Source of the DNA: Mugil cephalus
Lineage: Eukaryota; Chordata; Actinopteri; Mugiliformes; Mugilidae
Direction: 5' to 3'
DNA: 64,000 bases
NCBI RefSeq assembly: GCF_022458985.1
Contig: NC_061783.1
Location: forward strand, 1,270,413-1,334,412
This document shows positions 53,826 to 64,000 of the stretch, piece by piece (within the stretch, counting starts at the first letter, position 1; each line of letters starts with the position of its first letter). Below the pieces are notes generated by a model. The model saw only the letters and a program-made list of their open reading frames with translations, was not told where the DNA came from and made no database searches. A program made the translations under genes and the position numbers.

Positions 53826-54160
53826 AAAGAGATGGTAGTGGACTTCCTAAGGTCCAGACCCCACCTACATCCTGTAACCATCAGACCTATAAGTACCTGG
53901 GACTAGAGCTCACTACAGATCAACAGACTGGACTGGTCGGCTAACATGGAGCTGGAGTCAAGGACCTAGAACAAAATGTGGTCCATCATGAACAGTGTCC
54001 ACCACCCTCTACACAACACCTTGTTCAGCGACAGGCTGCTGTCTCTGTCCTGCTCCACGGACAGGGGGGTTGTTTGTCCCTCAGGACATAAGACTCTACC
54101 ACGCCTCCCTGTGAGGAACCCAATGGACGGTGGCCACTGCTACTACTCTGTCACTGTCTT
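53826..54160 (+). mobile_element. LINE reverse-transcriptase fragment
   Basis: 'agagatggtagtggacttcc' and 'gacctataagtacctgggac' give KEMVVDF and (R)TYKYLGL, as in the fragment at 30236-30595. Downstream, 'ctccacggacaggggggttg' and 'cctccctgtgaggaacccaa' fit the end of the same protein region. Frames are broken. Confidence 0.65.
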
Positions 54161-54327
54161 CCCCGATCTGCCTACCTGCAAAGGTGATGTCAGCTGGTCT
54201 CGGTCCGCACTACCACGCAACTTTAAATGTCAGATGTCAGAGGTGCAGATTCTATGCTGAGGTGAGGACAGCTGAACAAGACTTTAAGGAAACTGGCCCC
54301 TTGTGACACGCCCTACCTGTCTGCCTA

Positions 54328-54371
<44 letters not shown>
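54328..54371. repeat. (GT)n microsatellite
   Basis: About 22 GT dinucleotides without interruption. Confidence 0.97.
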
Positions 54372-54373
<2 letters not shown>

Positions 54374-55739
54374 ACATTTAACAAGGTGTGTCGGGTTTCC
54401 ACCTGGTGCACACTGACAGGAAAGAGCAATCCCTCTTCAGCTTTCACAGGACACCTTTCAGCACTGGACTGTTCACTAGTTTCTCAAGGAGCTAGGTCAT
54501 AAGATATCCCTTTAAATTTTCCTCTCAAAATACCTGAACCTATTCCTTCTGTGAAGGCCATAGACTTTGTATATTATATTTTGAATATAGTACGATTTCT
54601 CTGTATTTACACTGATTCACGGTGTGTATTTTCCTTTCTTAGCTGCTGTGATGGATCCAGACACACCTCTCCTGTGTGAGGCTGGGACTGCTGCACCTGA
54701 TCCTCGTAAAGGTGGCTGACAGAAAAGCCAAATGGATGTCCAACTGCGCGACAAGGAATGACTCTGTTAAAGGACATAACAGAGAAGCTAAAATGCTGAG
54801 GCCCAGCTGTTTGGAATGCAGAGAGAAGCAACCATTGCTGGTGTGGCTAACTCCAAACAGTGCTGTAAGAGGGTGGAGGAGAGGCTGGCTCTCACACAGA
54901 GGGAGGGACTGACTGCTCAGAGAGCATGGAGCTTCATTCACTGTGCTAAACACACGCACACACACACACACATGCTCTGCAAGGCTGTTCTCAGACTGAG
55001 AGAAAAGAGGGGAGCAGAGGAGAGGACAGCACGCTCGCTAAGTAAGTTGCTCACACTCACGTCTGACTCTTTTACAGCAAACTTTTTCTTTAGTGTGTTA
55101 ACATGTAGAGAATAGTGTGTACAATAGTGTAATTCTTTGTGGGTATTTTTTTTTAAAAAAAAGAAAGAAAAAAGGAAAACATGTGTGTTTACATTTTTTT
55201 TTATTTCGCTCTCTTCCATTACATGGTTTTCTGCTGATGTGAACCACATGGTTACATGCACACACATACATTGATGTTGCAGAGGTCTGGTACTCCTCCC
55301 TGGGGCCATGACATGCACAAAAATGAGAGAATAGAAAAGGGAGAGTGGGGGGGGGGCAGATGAGAAAGGAAAACTCTAGTAGAACAATGTGGGAATGTTC
55401 TTAGTACACTGTTAATAGTCAGTTTCACCATTTTTCTGCTTTTTTTTTATTTTCTTCCCTTGTAACCAACGCATGAATTAATCTATTATAGCTGACTTTT
55501 TTCTTTTCCTCGTACTTATACTCTCATTATTTTTATTACATGTTTCCCTCCCTGCTTGTTGTCCCAGGTGGTGACAGGCAGGAAAAAAAAGACATACTAA
55601 GAGACACCAAAGAGGGACAGAGGCACTCATCCGACCCAGGAGAGCAGGGAGGCTACAGAACCTGGGACTTATATCCGACAGAGGACACACTGAACTGAGG
55701 GGAAGCACCGGGCCTTAGCTTCCAAGACCAACCTCCAGG
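54372..55739 (+). promoter_or_regulatory. upstream region of nhsl3 with a possible non-coding first exon
   Basis: A good donor (CTAA|gtaagt) lies near 55040 after an AG-rich stretch, and an acceptor (ttgtcccag) lies at about 55567. Together they suggest a spliced 5' UTR leading to the coding exon at 55740. This is splice-motif inference only. Confidence 0.3.
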
Positions 55740-55965
55740 ATGTCCCGGAGGAGGTCTACAGGTGACCTGGTGCCCAGGGACATCACTGAGATCTTAGCCC
55801 GGGAGGTGAGGGCTCAGCGTGGGCAGAGGAAGCCAGGAAGTTCATTTGGACAGGCCTTCAGCTGGTTAAAAGGGAGTCGGAGGAAGAAGAACGTTGGCAA
55901 TGGTCTGAATCGCAACAGTGTGACCGACGCCAAACCAGGAATTCAAAACCATGACCCTGTAAAAG
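55740..55965 (+). CDS. nhsl3: NHS-like protein 3 (KIAA1522), first coding exon (partial gene)
   Basis: The exon encodes 75 residues starting MSRRRSTGDLVPRDITEILA and continuing with AFSWLKGSRRKKN, then a GTGAGT donor in phase 1. This is the N-terminus I associate with KIAA1522/NHSL3, a Nance-Horan-family actin-regulatory protein with Ser/Pro-rich body. The family assignment is supported by position: human order is RBBP4, SYNC, KIAA1522 with the same relative strands. The remaining exons lie to the right. No second exon could be confirmed before 64000, so the first intron is about 8 kb or longer. Confidence 0.8.
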
Positions 55966-58900
55966 GTGAGTGGGTCGTCATGTTGCACTCTGCCTTCTTT
56001 TTAGTTTATGTGTTCAGCTGATGCTTCAATACAGAGAGACAAGGTAAGACCATTTAGAAGCTCTAGTTGCCAGATACTCAAAAATCATGAAATACATTCA
56101 GGGCTTGGAAATAGAAATAGGTATGGGAATAGAATAGCTCTTATTCTTCCATCCCCATTTCAAACCAAGGTGGTTGTCTTGTTAGATGTTTTTGTTTGTG
56201 TGATAATGTCCATGTTATGTCCTGGTCTGTTTGGTTTGAAATAAACTACTTAAACCCAATAAACTTTATTAATTTTAGTTGTCTGTATGTAGGATCTTTT
56301 TAAAAATAATAAAAAATATATATATATATATATAAAAATCCTTATCTAAATTCGAACCATTAAAATAACTAATTTTATCTCTGTAAGTATTAATGATGCA
56401 GAGGTCAATCATTAACAATGGTCATTTGTAATGATGGGATGTTTGTCATGGAAATGCAGCTGTTTGGAGACGAAACCACACAAAATGATGATCCAAGTAG
56501 GAACACTGCTGTTCTCTTCGGGGTTTATTGCCTCATTGGTTTGGGTTTACAAACCCAAACTGTTTTTGTTCATGGAATAGCAAAGAGACATAATACAACC
56601 AGAAACCAGCTGGTTAACAGGAGTAGCTGATATTTCCCTTGTCAGACATAAACAGAAATAAAAACAACATTGCAAAATATGGTCAGTGTTGCTCTGTGTT
56701 AACTCAAACATTCTTCACAACAACTTTATAATGTTGTGAATATTGTGTCATGGGTAATTTGGCAAATACTTTCTGAATGAACTGATAGACCATTATGTGT
56801 AGCAAATTCTTCTGAAATCAAAGGTCTCAGCTCTGTCAGAACTTGTCATAGATATTTCTTCCAAGGTTAAGTTTAGTTGAGGATCCGTTTTAAGCTATGC
56901 TTTGTTTGTTTGGCAACTATGCTGCATAATTCTGTCCTATTTTGTCTGTAACAACCAGGTCACAGACTGTCCTGATAAGTTTCTGAGGAATATGGTGATT
57001 TATGGATTAAGATGAGAAGATTGTGTTATCGCAACGGCATCAGTCTGGACTTTTAGAACTTGGCAAAAGTGACACACACAAACAGAGCGACACGGGGGTT
57101 TAATCCCCTTTTCTGTTTACTGGTGCGTTTGCTTGGTCGGCAGCACAGAGATTACCCACAGTGCCCATTTCCTGTTTTTGTTCCATCCCTAAACCCGATG
57201 CTTTCTCTTCTGTCACTGTGCATGTGTGTTTCTGTAGCAACTCCCGGAAATCCAGACTCCCATTTTTTCAGACCTTTTTGGTATGCCTCCGTTGTGGTTT
57301 TCAAACACACTCCACCTAACAGGGACTTCCATCTTCCCTCATTAAGCCTTACATTGTAGTTTTGTAAGGTCTGTGGAGAGCTATGAACCCTGGATGGGTA
57401 ACAGACAGTGACTAAGTCTGAAACCAAAACTGAACCAGCACTGCTTCTAATTCCCCTACTGAGGATGTGGCCACAGGCTCATGTTAAGAATGTGTGGGAA
57501 CCCTGTTTTGTTGGCATTTTGAGTCTGAGATTTTTCCATTTTAAAACTAAAAAGGGCCACTGTTGAAGCATGCGAAGAAACAGACTGCAGATAGTCATGA
57601 ACATCCAGCTTGACGAGGAGCTGGAGCTTCAAGAGTGAGAGTGCAAGGAGCCAAGTGATATTTTTGGAGCTCAATGTTGTATTTCTACAGTAGTTTCCAC
57701 TGTTTCCCATCGTAGCGGTGTTTATGCCAAGTTTGTGTTTTGCTGTAACCTGAGCACACTATCAGTGTCCTCAAGTTAAGTGTTCCTAATGTGGCTGTAC
57801 ATGTGATAACTAGCAGGTAAAACTTACAGAAAGGTAGATAGTTCCTTTTCCAAAAGCAGTTGTTTAAATGAATCAATGACTGCCTGCCAACGCTAAGATT
57901 CATCCACCACAGGTAGAAGGTCCGCTAATATTCTAACAAAAGGAACAATCGTGCCATTTGACAAAGAGCCCTTTCTGTCTCACCTGTGTTTCTGTGTGTG
58001 TGTGTCAACGTATTGTTTCGTTTGGATCATCTTGTTTTCCTTGGCACTTTGTCTCCTCCCAAGAAAGTAAAGGAGGACTTTTTTTCCCACCAGTAAATAA
58101 TTGGTGCCATGCTCCTTCATTTTCTTTCCGTCGTGGTTTATTCTTTCTGAACCCGCTGGGTGACTTTATCAACATGAAGAGACAAAGAATGAGTCTCTTC
58201 TGAGAAAAGACACACGCGTGCGCACACACGCACATCCTATTCCCCATGTCTTACTGCTTTCGGTTTTGTTTATTATTGGTTTAAAGCTTTCACACCTCAT
58301 TTGTTTTAACGCAACTATGAGCATGTCCTCTCAGGTCAGTTCATTTGGGCTGATGTGGCATGCCTTTCGAGAACAAATTAAACGCATTTGCCACATGTGG
58401 CTTAGATGCTTGGTTAAACATATTGCACACGTTCTCTGCCAATGTCCGAATTTGATGGAATTTTTTCAAATCCAAATTTCCTGCAAAATTGTGAATTATG
58501 ATCAGTCACATTCAGAATGAAATATAGGGTTGAAAGCAACCTAAACTGTCTATCCTACATAATATGTAGATGTACGAAATGTATAATAGAAGGTGTTGCA
58601 CATATTCACTGTGTTTTTGTCGGTTGTGGTCCTTTTTTTTTTATCTCACAGTCTGTACTGTTAATGTAAACTCTCTGCACTAGTGTGAAGTGTGTTTAAA
58701 ACCTTTCACCATGGACCAACAGAAACTTACCTGTCTCATACTGCCTGTTCATTAAACACTACCTTTTGCTTAAAACCCCTAATGCATCACTTCACCTTTG
58801 ATGACAGCCTTCCTAGCATGATACACAAAGTTGTACCTGTCGTTGGTGACACCAAATGGTGGCGACATCGTGAATGTCTGTCTGCACATCTTTGTAATCT

Positions 58901-61900
58901 TCCTTCGTGACTGACAGACTGTATATGTAACCTCCTGACTGGCTGAGATCTGCCCCCCGTTGATCCAGAGCCCTGCAGTCCAGCACTGACTGCCAGCTAT
59001 ATTTCAGGAGAAGTAAAAAAAAAGAACCTCTGATGTGCAGAATTCCCTGGAGCTGTGTATCAGAGAAGTTTCTATGGGTGTGTGTCAAGGTCTCTGAGTG
59101 TGCATGTGAGCGTGTGCGGCAGCCTGGATGCCAGATTGTGCCTAGAGTTATGCGATGTAGACCAGAGATTACAACGAATCACAAAGCCCCATTCAGCCTT
59201 GAGAGGACTCTTAGGGAACAGTCTCTCAGTGCTTTTTTAATTAGAAAGACTCTGCAGTACACACATGCACATACACACACACACCTCTCTCAGGTCTTTA
59301 TAGTCTCCTTGCGCATTCATTACAGCGTATTACTGTTTTTGATTTGCCTCTAAGATTACACCCTCTATTTAGCACCACTGCGGGCGTTTTGGTCTTCAGT
59401 GCTTGCTGTTGTGTAATCGGCGTGTGTTTATTGTTGTGTGTGACCGAGTGCTACCCTGTATCAGAGGGTATCTCTGTCTTTGTGTGTCAGCGGCATATTG
59501 CTGGGCTTATGGCGGCGCCAAGCTTGCACCAGTATTACTCATTACATCACCTCCACACACACAAACACACACACAAGGGCGTACAGATTCCTCGCAACTA
59601 CCTGCTTTGTCCAGCGCAACAGCCCATCTTTTGCTGTGGGCTGTGTGAGCAGTGAGGTCATTTTGAGCAATCCCCGGGATTCCACTTGTGCGTCCATGTG
59701 TGTAGTCCTTGTTTTCTGCATGTGTGAAGCGGCGTGTGTGTTCATATCTGTGCTTTGTACTGTGTCACAAATCCAAGCCTTAGAAATCAAGTAAAAAATC
59801 CAGCTTTTTTGCTTGATTTACTCTATCTTCGTATCTGTGCGTGTGTGAGTGTATGTGTGTGTAGCTCCCACATCATAAAACGCAGTCAGGGTGTGTAGAT
59901 TCACAAACTATAATACAGATTACAGACCTAACAGTGTAATTGAAGAGCAAACTTCTCATTACACTGAGAACACTGTATACAGCCTTGGCTCTATTACAGG
60001 CCACAGCTCAGCTGCTTTCGTTCAGTTTGACAGGATGAAGGCAGCAAGTGGAGGGCAAAGAATGATGTGTAGTAGAGAGGGAGGAGTGTGAAACTTTAAT
60101 GCACCCCCCGCAAATATCATTCACGACTCACATACACACATACGCATTCACACACACACTTTGATAAGTGAGGTAATTTTACCCTGGTAAGCAGATACCT
60201 CCGACCCTCATCCATCACCACCGACTTAAAGCCACATCCGGGAGGTAGACAGCTCCCAGGCAACAGCATAGTGAAGAGCACGTTGCCATACCAGCAATAC
60301 CACAAGGTGGTAATAGGGCCCGACTGTGATGCTGGAGCCAAACATTAAATTGTCTTTCAGGTTCAGTGTGAGGTTGTGCGACATGCAGTAAAGAAGCTTG
60401 CAGAGGTATGTTTCACCACAGTGCAGAGCAGATGGAGGTAACATGGACAAATCTGTAATGTTTAGGGCACAACATGAAGCAAATATCAGTAGTTGTTAGC
60501 ATATTTAGCATACTATTTATATAGTAGAGAATCATACACACTGATCGCACAGTTTGTAAAAATTCATTTCATTTGGATTTACATGTCCAAAGAAGAGGTT
60601 TCAAAAACTACTTATGATCATCATCCAGCATTTTTTTTCCCAGAGGTGCTGTTTATGGAATAAAAGATAATTTGTTTTTTTATAGGTCATGGTGTGTGTT
60701 TGAAGTGGAAGGGAAGCAGCTGGAAGACATCACTGTGAGACTGTTAGAGTGGAAGTCTGTATACACAGGGATATACAACTCATTTACCCTCAGGACTGTG
60801 TATGTGTGTGTGGTTCCTGTTGCATAATGCGTTGTAATGGATACACCTGCTGAACCCTGTTTACCTGATCCAGCTGCATGTTCTCTCTGTCTGACTCTTT
60901 TTCTCAGCAAAGACAAGACTAGACCGTGACGAAGCAAATTTAGTTGAGTGACACTCGGGACCATGTACAGTGTGTTCTACTACATAACCTGACCTAACCT
61001 AGAATGTATCAAAACACTTAAGCAATGTCAATCGACCCTAGGTTTATAGACGTGCGGCTAACAATATACACACCAAAAAGCTATTAAAACAATACGTGCT
61101 TAGATTCATTATTTCATGCAGTTCAAGGCCCAGTTTCATTCAGCATTATATATGTGCAAAGTGCAATCAACTTTATTTATCTTTATAGCTCTATCGCCTG
61201 CTAGATTTAATACAATAATTGATTCAAAATGGAACAAGATATCAAGATATAGTGGATATCATATAATATCCAATTTGATATGCCCTTACCATTGTAAGAG
61301 CATAAAGAGGTTTGTTTGGATGTTGCTTCTTTGGAGTCAAAGGGGCTTAACATGTATTTTTAGAGAAAACTGTATTTTATTCGCTCAGAAGGACAGTTAG
61401 TGTCCCACACACAAAACTATATTAACTGGTTTAGAGTTAAGGTGTCCAGCACCAACAGTAGGAATTACATTTTTCATGTTTTATTTGGCCTTTGCATTGC
61501 ACATTTTATGGCCGAACATAAACAAAGGGCACATATTGACATTCAGAACATCATGAATGTTGTATTTTTCCCACTATTCAGCAGAAAATATGCTGCAGTT
61601 TCCAAAACCCTTTGCATTTCTGAGATAAACACGTTCGTACTTACCATATGTAGGTAAACACAATTACCTCCTCAAGGTTGAATGTTTCTGCCAACCTGTA
61701 GCTCTTCACATCCATGCCTGTCCAGACAGATGACTATACGACACACACTATTGCTGCTGTTTTTGTAAAACCTTACAATGACACAGTAGAGTCGACATTA
61801 GGCCTTTTGAATGTAAAACTTTTAATATACTTGAATGTAACAGACAGTTTCTTATGAATTATTAAATTATGAACAATAACATATTTTATAAAGTCATTAA

Positions 61901-63014
61901 AAAACCACCAGAGCTCCATCTCTTAACCCCTGAGTTCAAGTGGATGATTGTACCAAATTTCAAGAACATTCTTGCAAAGTGTTCCTGTATAATGTGTAAT
62001 GTGTTTAGTGTGTTTAGTGAGTGGGATGGAAGGATGGTTGTCTGAATGGATCAATGGCTCAAGTTTACAATTCCAACTATCGCTGGAGAGGAGCTGTAAA
62101 ACCTGCAGTTTACTTTACTTTACTTACAAACCCCTTGGCTTGAAAGATTAGCTAAAGCGGAAGTACTGCAAACTGCAGTTCCTCAAATGGCCACTTGATA
62201 CTGGCTCCAAAAGTATGTCAGTAGTAGTGGAAAACCATGTTAGATACCAAACTTTTACAGCAGGCAGCCAGCATGTTTACATGCTGGTACAAAAATGGTT
62301 TTCTATTCTCTACTACTGTATCGAGGGTGAATTTTTAAGCATACTTTGGTGTGCGGCTATTTTATAGCAGGATCTATTCCAGGCAGTTGATGGATGGAGT
62401 CAGGCCACTACCAAGATGGCAAGAGCTGGAGCCACCACACTTCAAAACTGGTCTTCAGGAATCCTATCCAAGGTGTCACTGGGGGTGTGTCCGACTTTGT
62501 ACTTCGCTTTGCATTGACCTGTCAGATGTCAACTAGACTCATCTCATTTTTCTTGCCAGCAGATGGCTTCAGGTCAGCCTGAAATTGCAGTCCACACCTA
62601 AGACTGTTTCTCTTAAAGGTCTGTAGGTGTTCTTTGCCTGAATAATGATAGATTTGCATCGATGCTTTGCACTTCTGATTGTCCTCAGGGTTTCTATGGC
62701 GATGGCAGAGCCTTGCCACAAGATGGGGGTGGAGGGCCAACGTTGGCTGATTTTTATCAACGTGAGGTCCTAACTGTGAAGACCCATTCCAAGGCTAATA
62801 GATATGATCAAGGTCATGTACAGTAGGATTTTCATCTTTTCATCTGCTTCTAATCTACTTTTTCAAGCAAATATCCTTCAACTTCCTGTCAGACACACGC
62901 ACTAGTTATACATACAGAAACATTTATAAAGGTATATTCCCTGATCCTGTCTTAAGACATTAGGGATGGTCACCCTGACAACAGCATTCCTCTACACAAA
63001 TAGTCTTTAATGTA

Positions 63015-63051
<37 letters not shown>

Positions 63052-64000
63052 TCTGCTCTCCTTTGAGTTCCTCACAACTGTCAAAACCTAAAATCTCCCT
63101 CGACTGTGACACATGCTTTGATCACCCTCCTATTTAAATGTATCTAGGGCATGTTTGGCGTGATCATTTGCTGCTCGCTGGTGAAGACAGGTTACAGAGC
63201 ATCCAGCGGAGACACACACACTAAGTGCACTCTCTTAGCCCTATGACAGATGAGATAGCGAGCTCAGAGTACTCTAGCAGCACAAATGTACTGGGTGTGG
63301 TTCTGCTGGGGCTGCATTATGAGGCACCACGTCTTTCTGAGCAATTTATTGAAGATCATTTTACATTCTGAAAGAAGAATCTTTGGTGTCACATGTGCAC
63401 ATTTCTTTCTTTTTCGCTCATTAAGATTTGCTTTTACACATTCTATGAGCATTCATTATTTTGGAAATTCCCAGCAAGCCCCTTGCACTTTAGATTCAAA
63501 TGGATTCCTCTTCGAGAAAAGCGAGGGATTGTAAATTCTTTACCAGCAGCTCTTCCCTTCCACACTACACACCCCCTCCACCCACAGTCAGTAAATCTGC
63601 TTTTTATTGGAGGCTTTTTATCTTCCAGCAGTTCTCCACACACCAGAGGAGTAGGGCACGGTGGGGGTGGGAGAGGAACACGGAGACCATGATGAGGAGT
63701 ATGTGGTTTCATTTTCTTGCTCCTGATCATCTCTCTTCCTTCCTCTTCCTCCATTTTGTTCTTGCGAGGAATCTCAGTTTCACTTGCGGATGGTGTCATC
63801 TATCTGCTTCCATGCAGTATGTCTCTCCCTGACGTCGACCTGGATCACTGCTATTGATCCACTACCTCTGGGATTGGTGTCACCGCCAGTTAGTGACGCT
63901 GAACGACATGGCATCTTCACTGTGGGACATACCCTGCCAAATGATCCCTTTTTAACTGTGTTAGATGGTGATGGAAGGAGACAGAAGATGATGAATGAAA
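55966..64000 (+). other. first intron of nhsl3 (runs to or near window end)
   Basis: Non-coding DNA. It contains a short TA run near 56317-56333, many short TG/CA-rich patches between 57.9 and 60.2 kb, and the CA repeat at 63017-63049. Nothing with gene-like splice structure was seen. A reading frame open to the window end after a plausible acceptor at 63817 was not recognised. Confidence 0.55.
63017..63049. repeat. (CA)n microsatellite
   Basis: About 16 CA dinucleotides in the nhsl3 intron. Confidence 0.95.

Noticed and set aside
60117..60450. Minus-strand frames with hydrophobic stretches in the nhsl3 intron
   Set aside because: No known family, and no convincing splice sites on both sides.
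63818..64000. Open frame after a plausible acceptor (catgcag), in phase with the nhsl3 first exon
   Set aside because: About 60 open codons are expected fairly often by chance in one of three frames, and the peptide does not resemble NHS-family exons.

Overview
This is a vertebrate nuclear window, almost certainly from a teleost fish. The genes are split by many short GT-AG introns. Their encoded proteins match SLC6A19/SLC6A18-type transporters, telomerase reverse transcriptase, RBBP4, syncoilin and the first exon of KIAA1522/NHSL3. The spaces between exons hold Tc1-like, piggyBac-like, hAT-like, LINE, SINE and Ty3/gypsy remnants and many microsatellites of fish type. Exon coordinates were worked out by hand from reading frame, splice consensus and family similarity; no alignment was run.

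Layout. (1) 1-22.8 kb, plus strand: a tandem cluster of sodium-dependent neutral amino acid transporters. It has the last two exons of one slc6a19 paralogue (1-409), a complete 12-exon slc6a19 (6606-11463, 623 aa) and a complete 12-exon slc6a18-like gene (17953-22821, 616 aa). (2) 23.7-33.3 kb, minus strand: a complete 16-exon tert (1094 aa) with all reverse-transcriptase motifs intact, convergent with slc6a18. (3) 34.4-39.2 kb, plus: a complete 12-exon rbbp4 (425 aa), head to head with tert. (4) 40.4-43.0 kb, minus: a 5-exon sync (699 aa), convergent with rbbp4. (5) 43-55.7 kb: gene-poor DNA with SINE/LINE debris and microsatellites. (6) 55.74 kb, plus: the first coding exon of nhsl3 (KIAA1522), followed by an intron of at least 8 kb that runs to or near the window end.

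Context. From general knowledge, the human order SLC6A19-SLC6A18-TERT (5p15.33) and RBBP4-SYNC-KIAA1522 (1p35) is kept here with matching orientations, so the window joins two blocks that lie on different human chromosomes. The junction is the 1.1 kb tert/rbbp4 divergent promoter interval. The transporters act at epithelial brush borders, TERT maintains telomeres, RBBP4 is a histone-binding WD40 subunit of chromatin complexes, and syncoilin is a muscle intermediate-filament-like protein. They form no common pathway.

No novel biological system was found. The points most worth a second look are a piggyBac remnant 12-15 bases from a tert splice donor, a GC-AG intron in rbbp4, the tert/rbbp4 divergent promoter with a Z-DNA-prone repeat, the likely slc6a18/tert 3' overlap, and identical internal exon lengths in slc6a19 and slc6a18.
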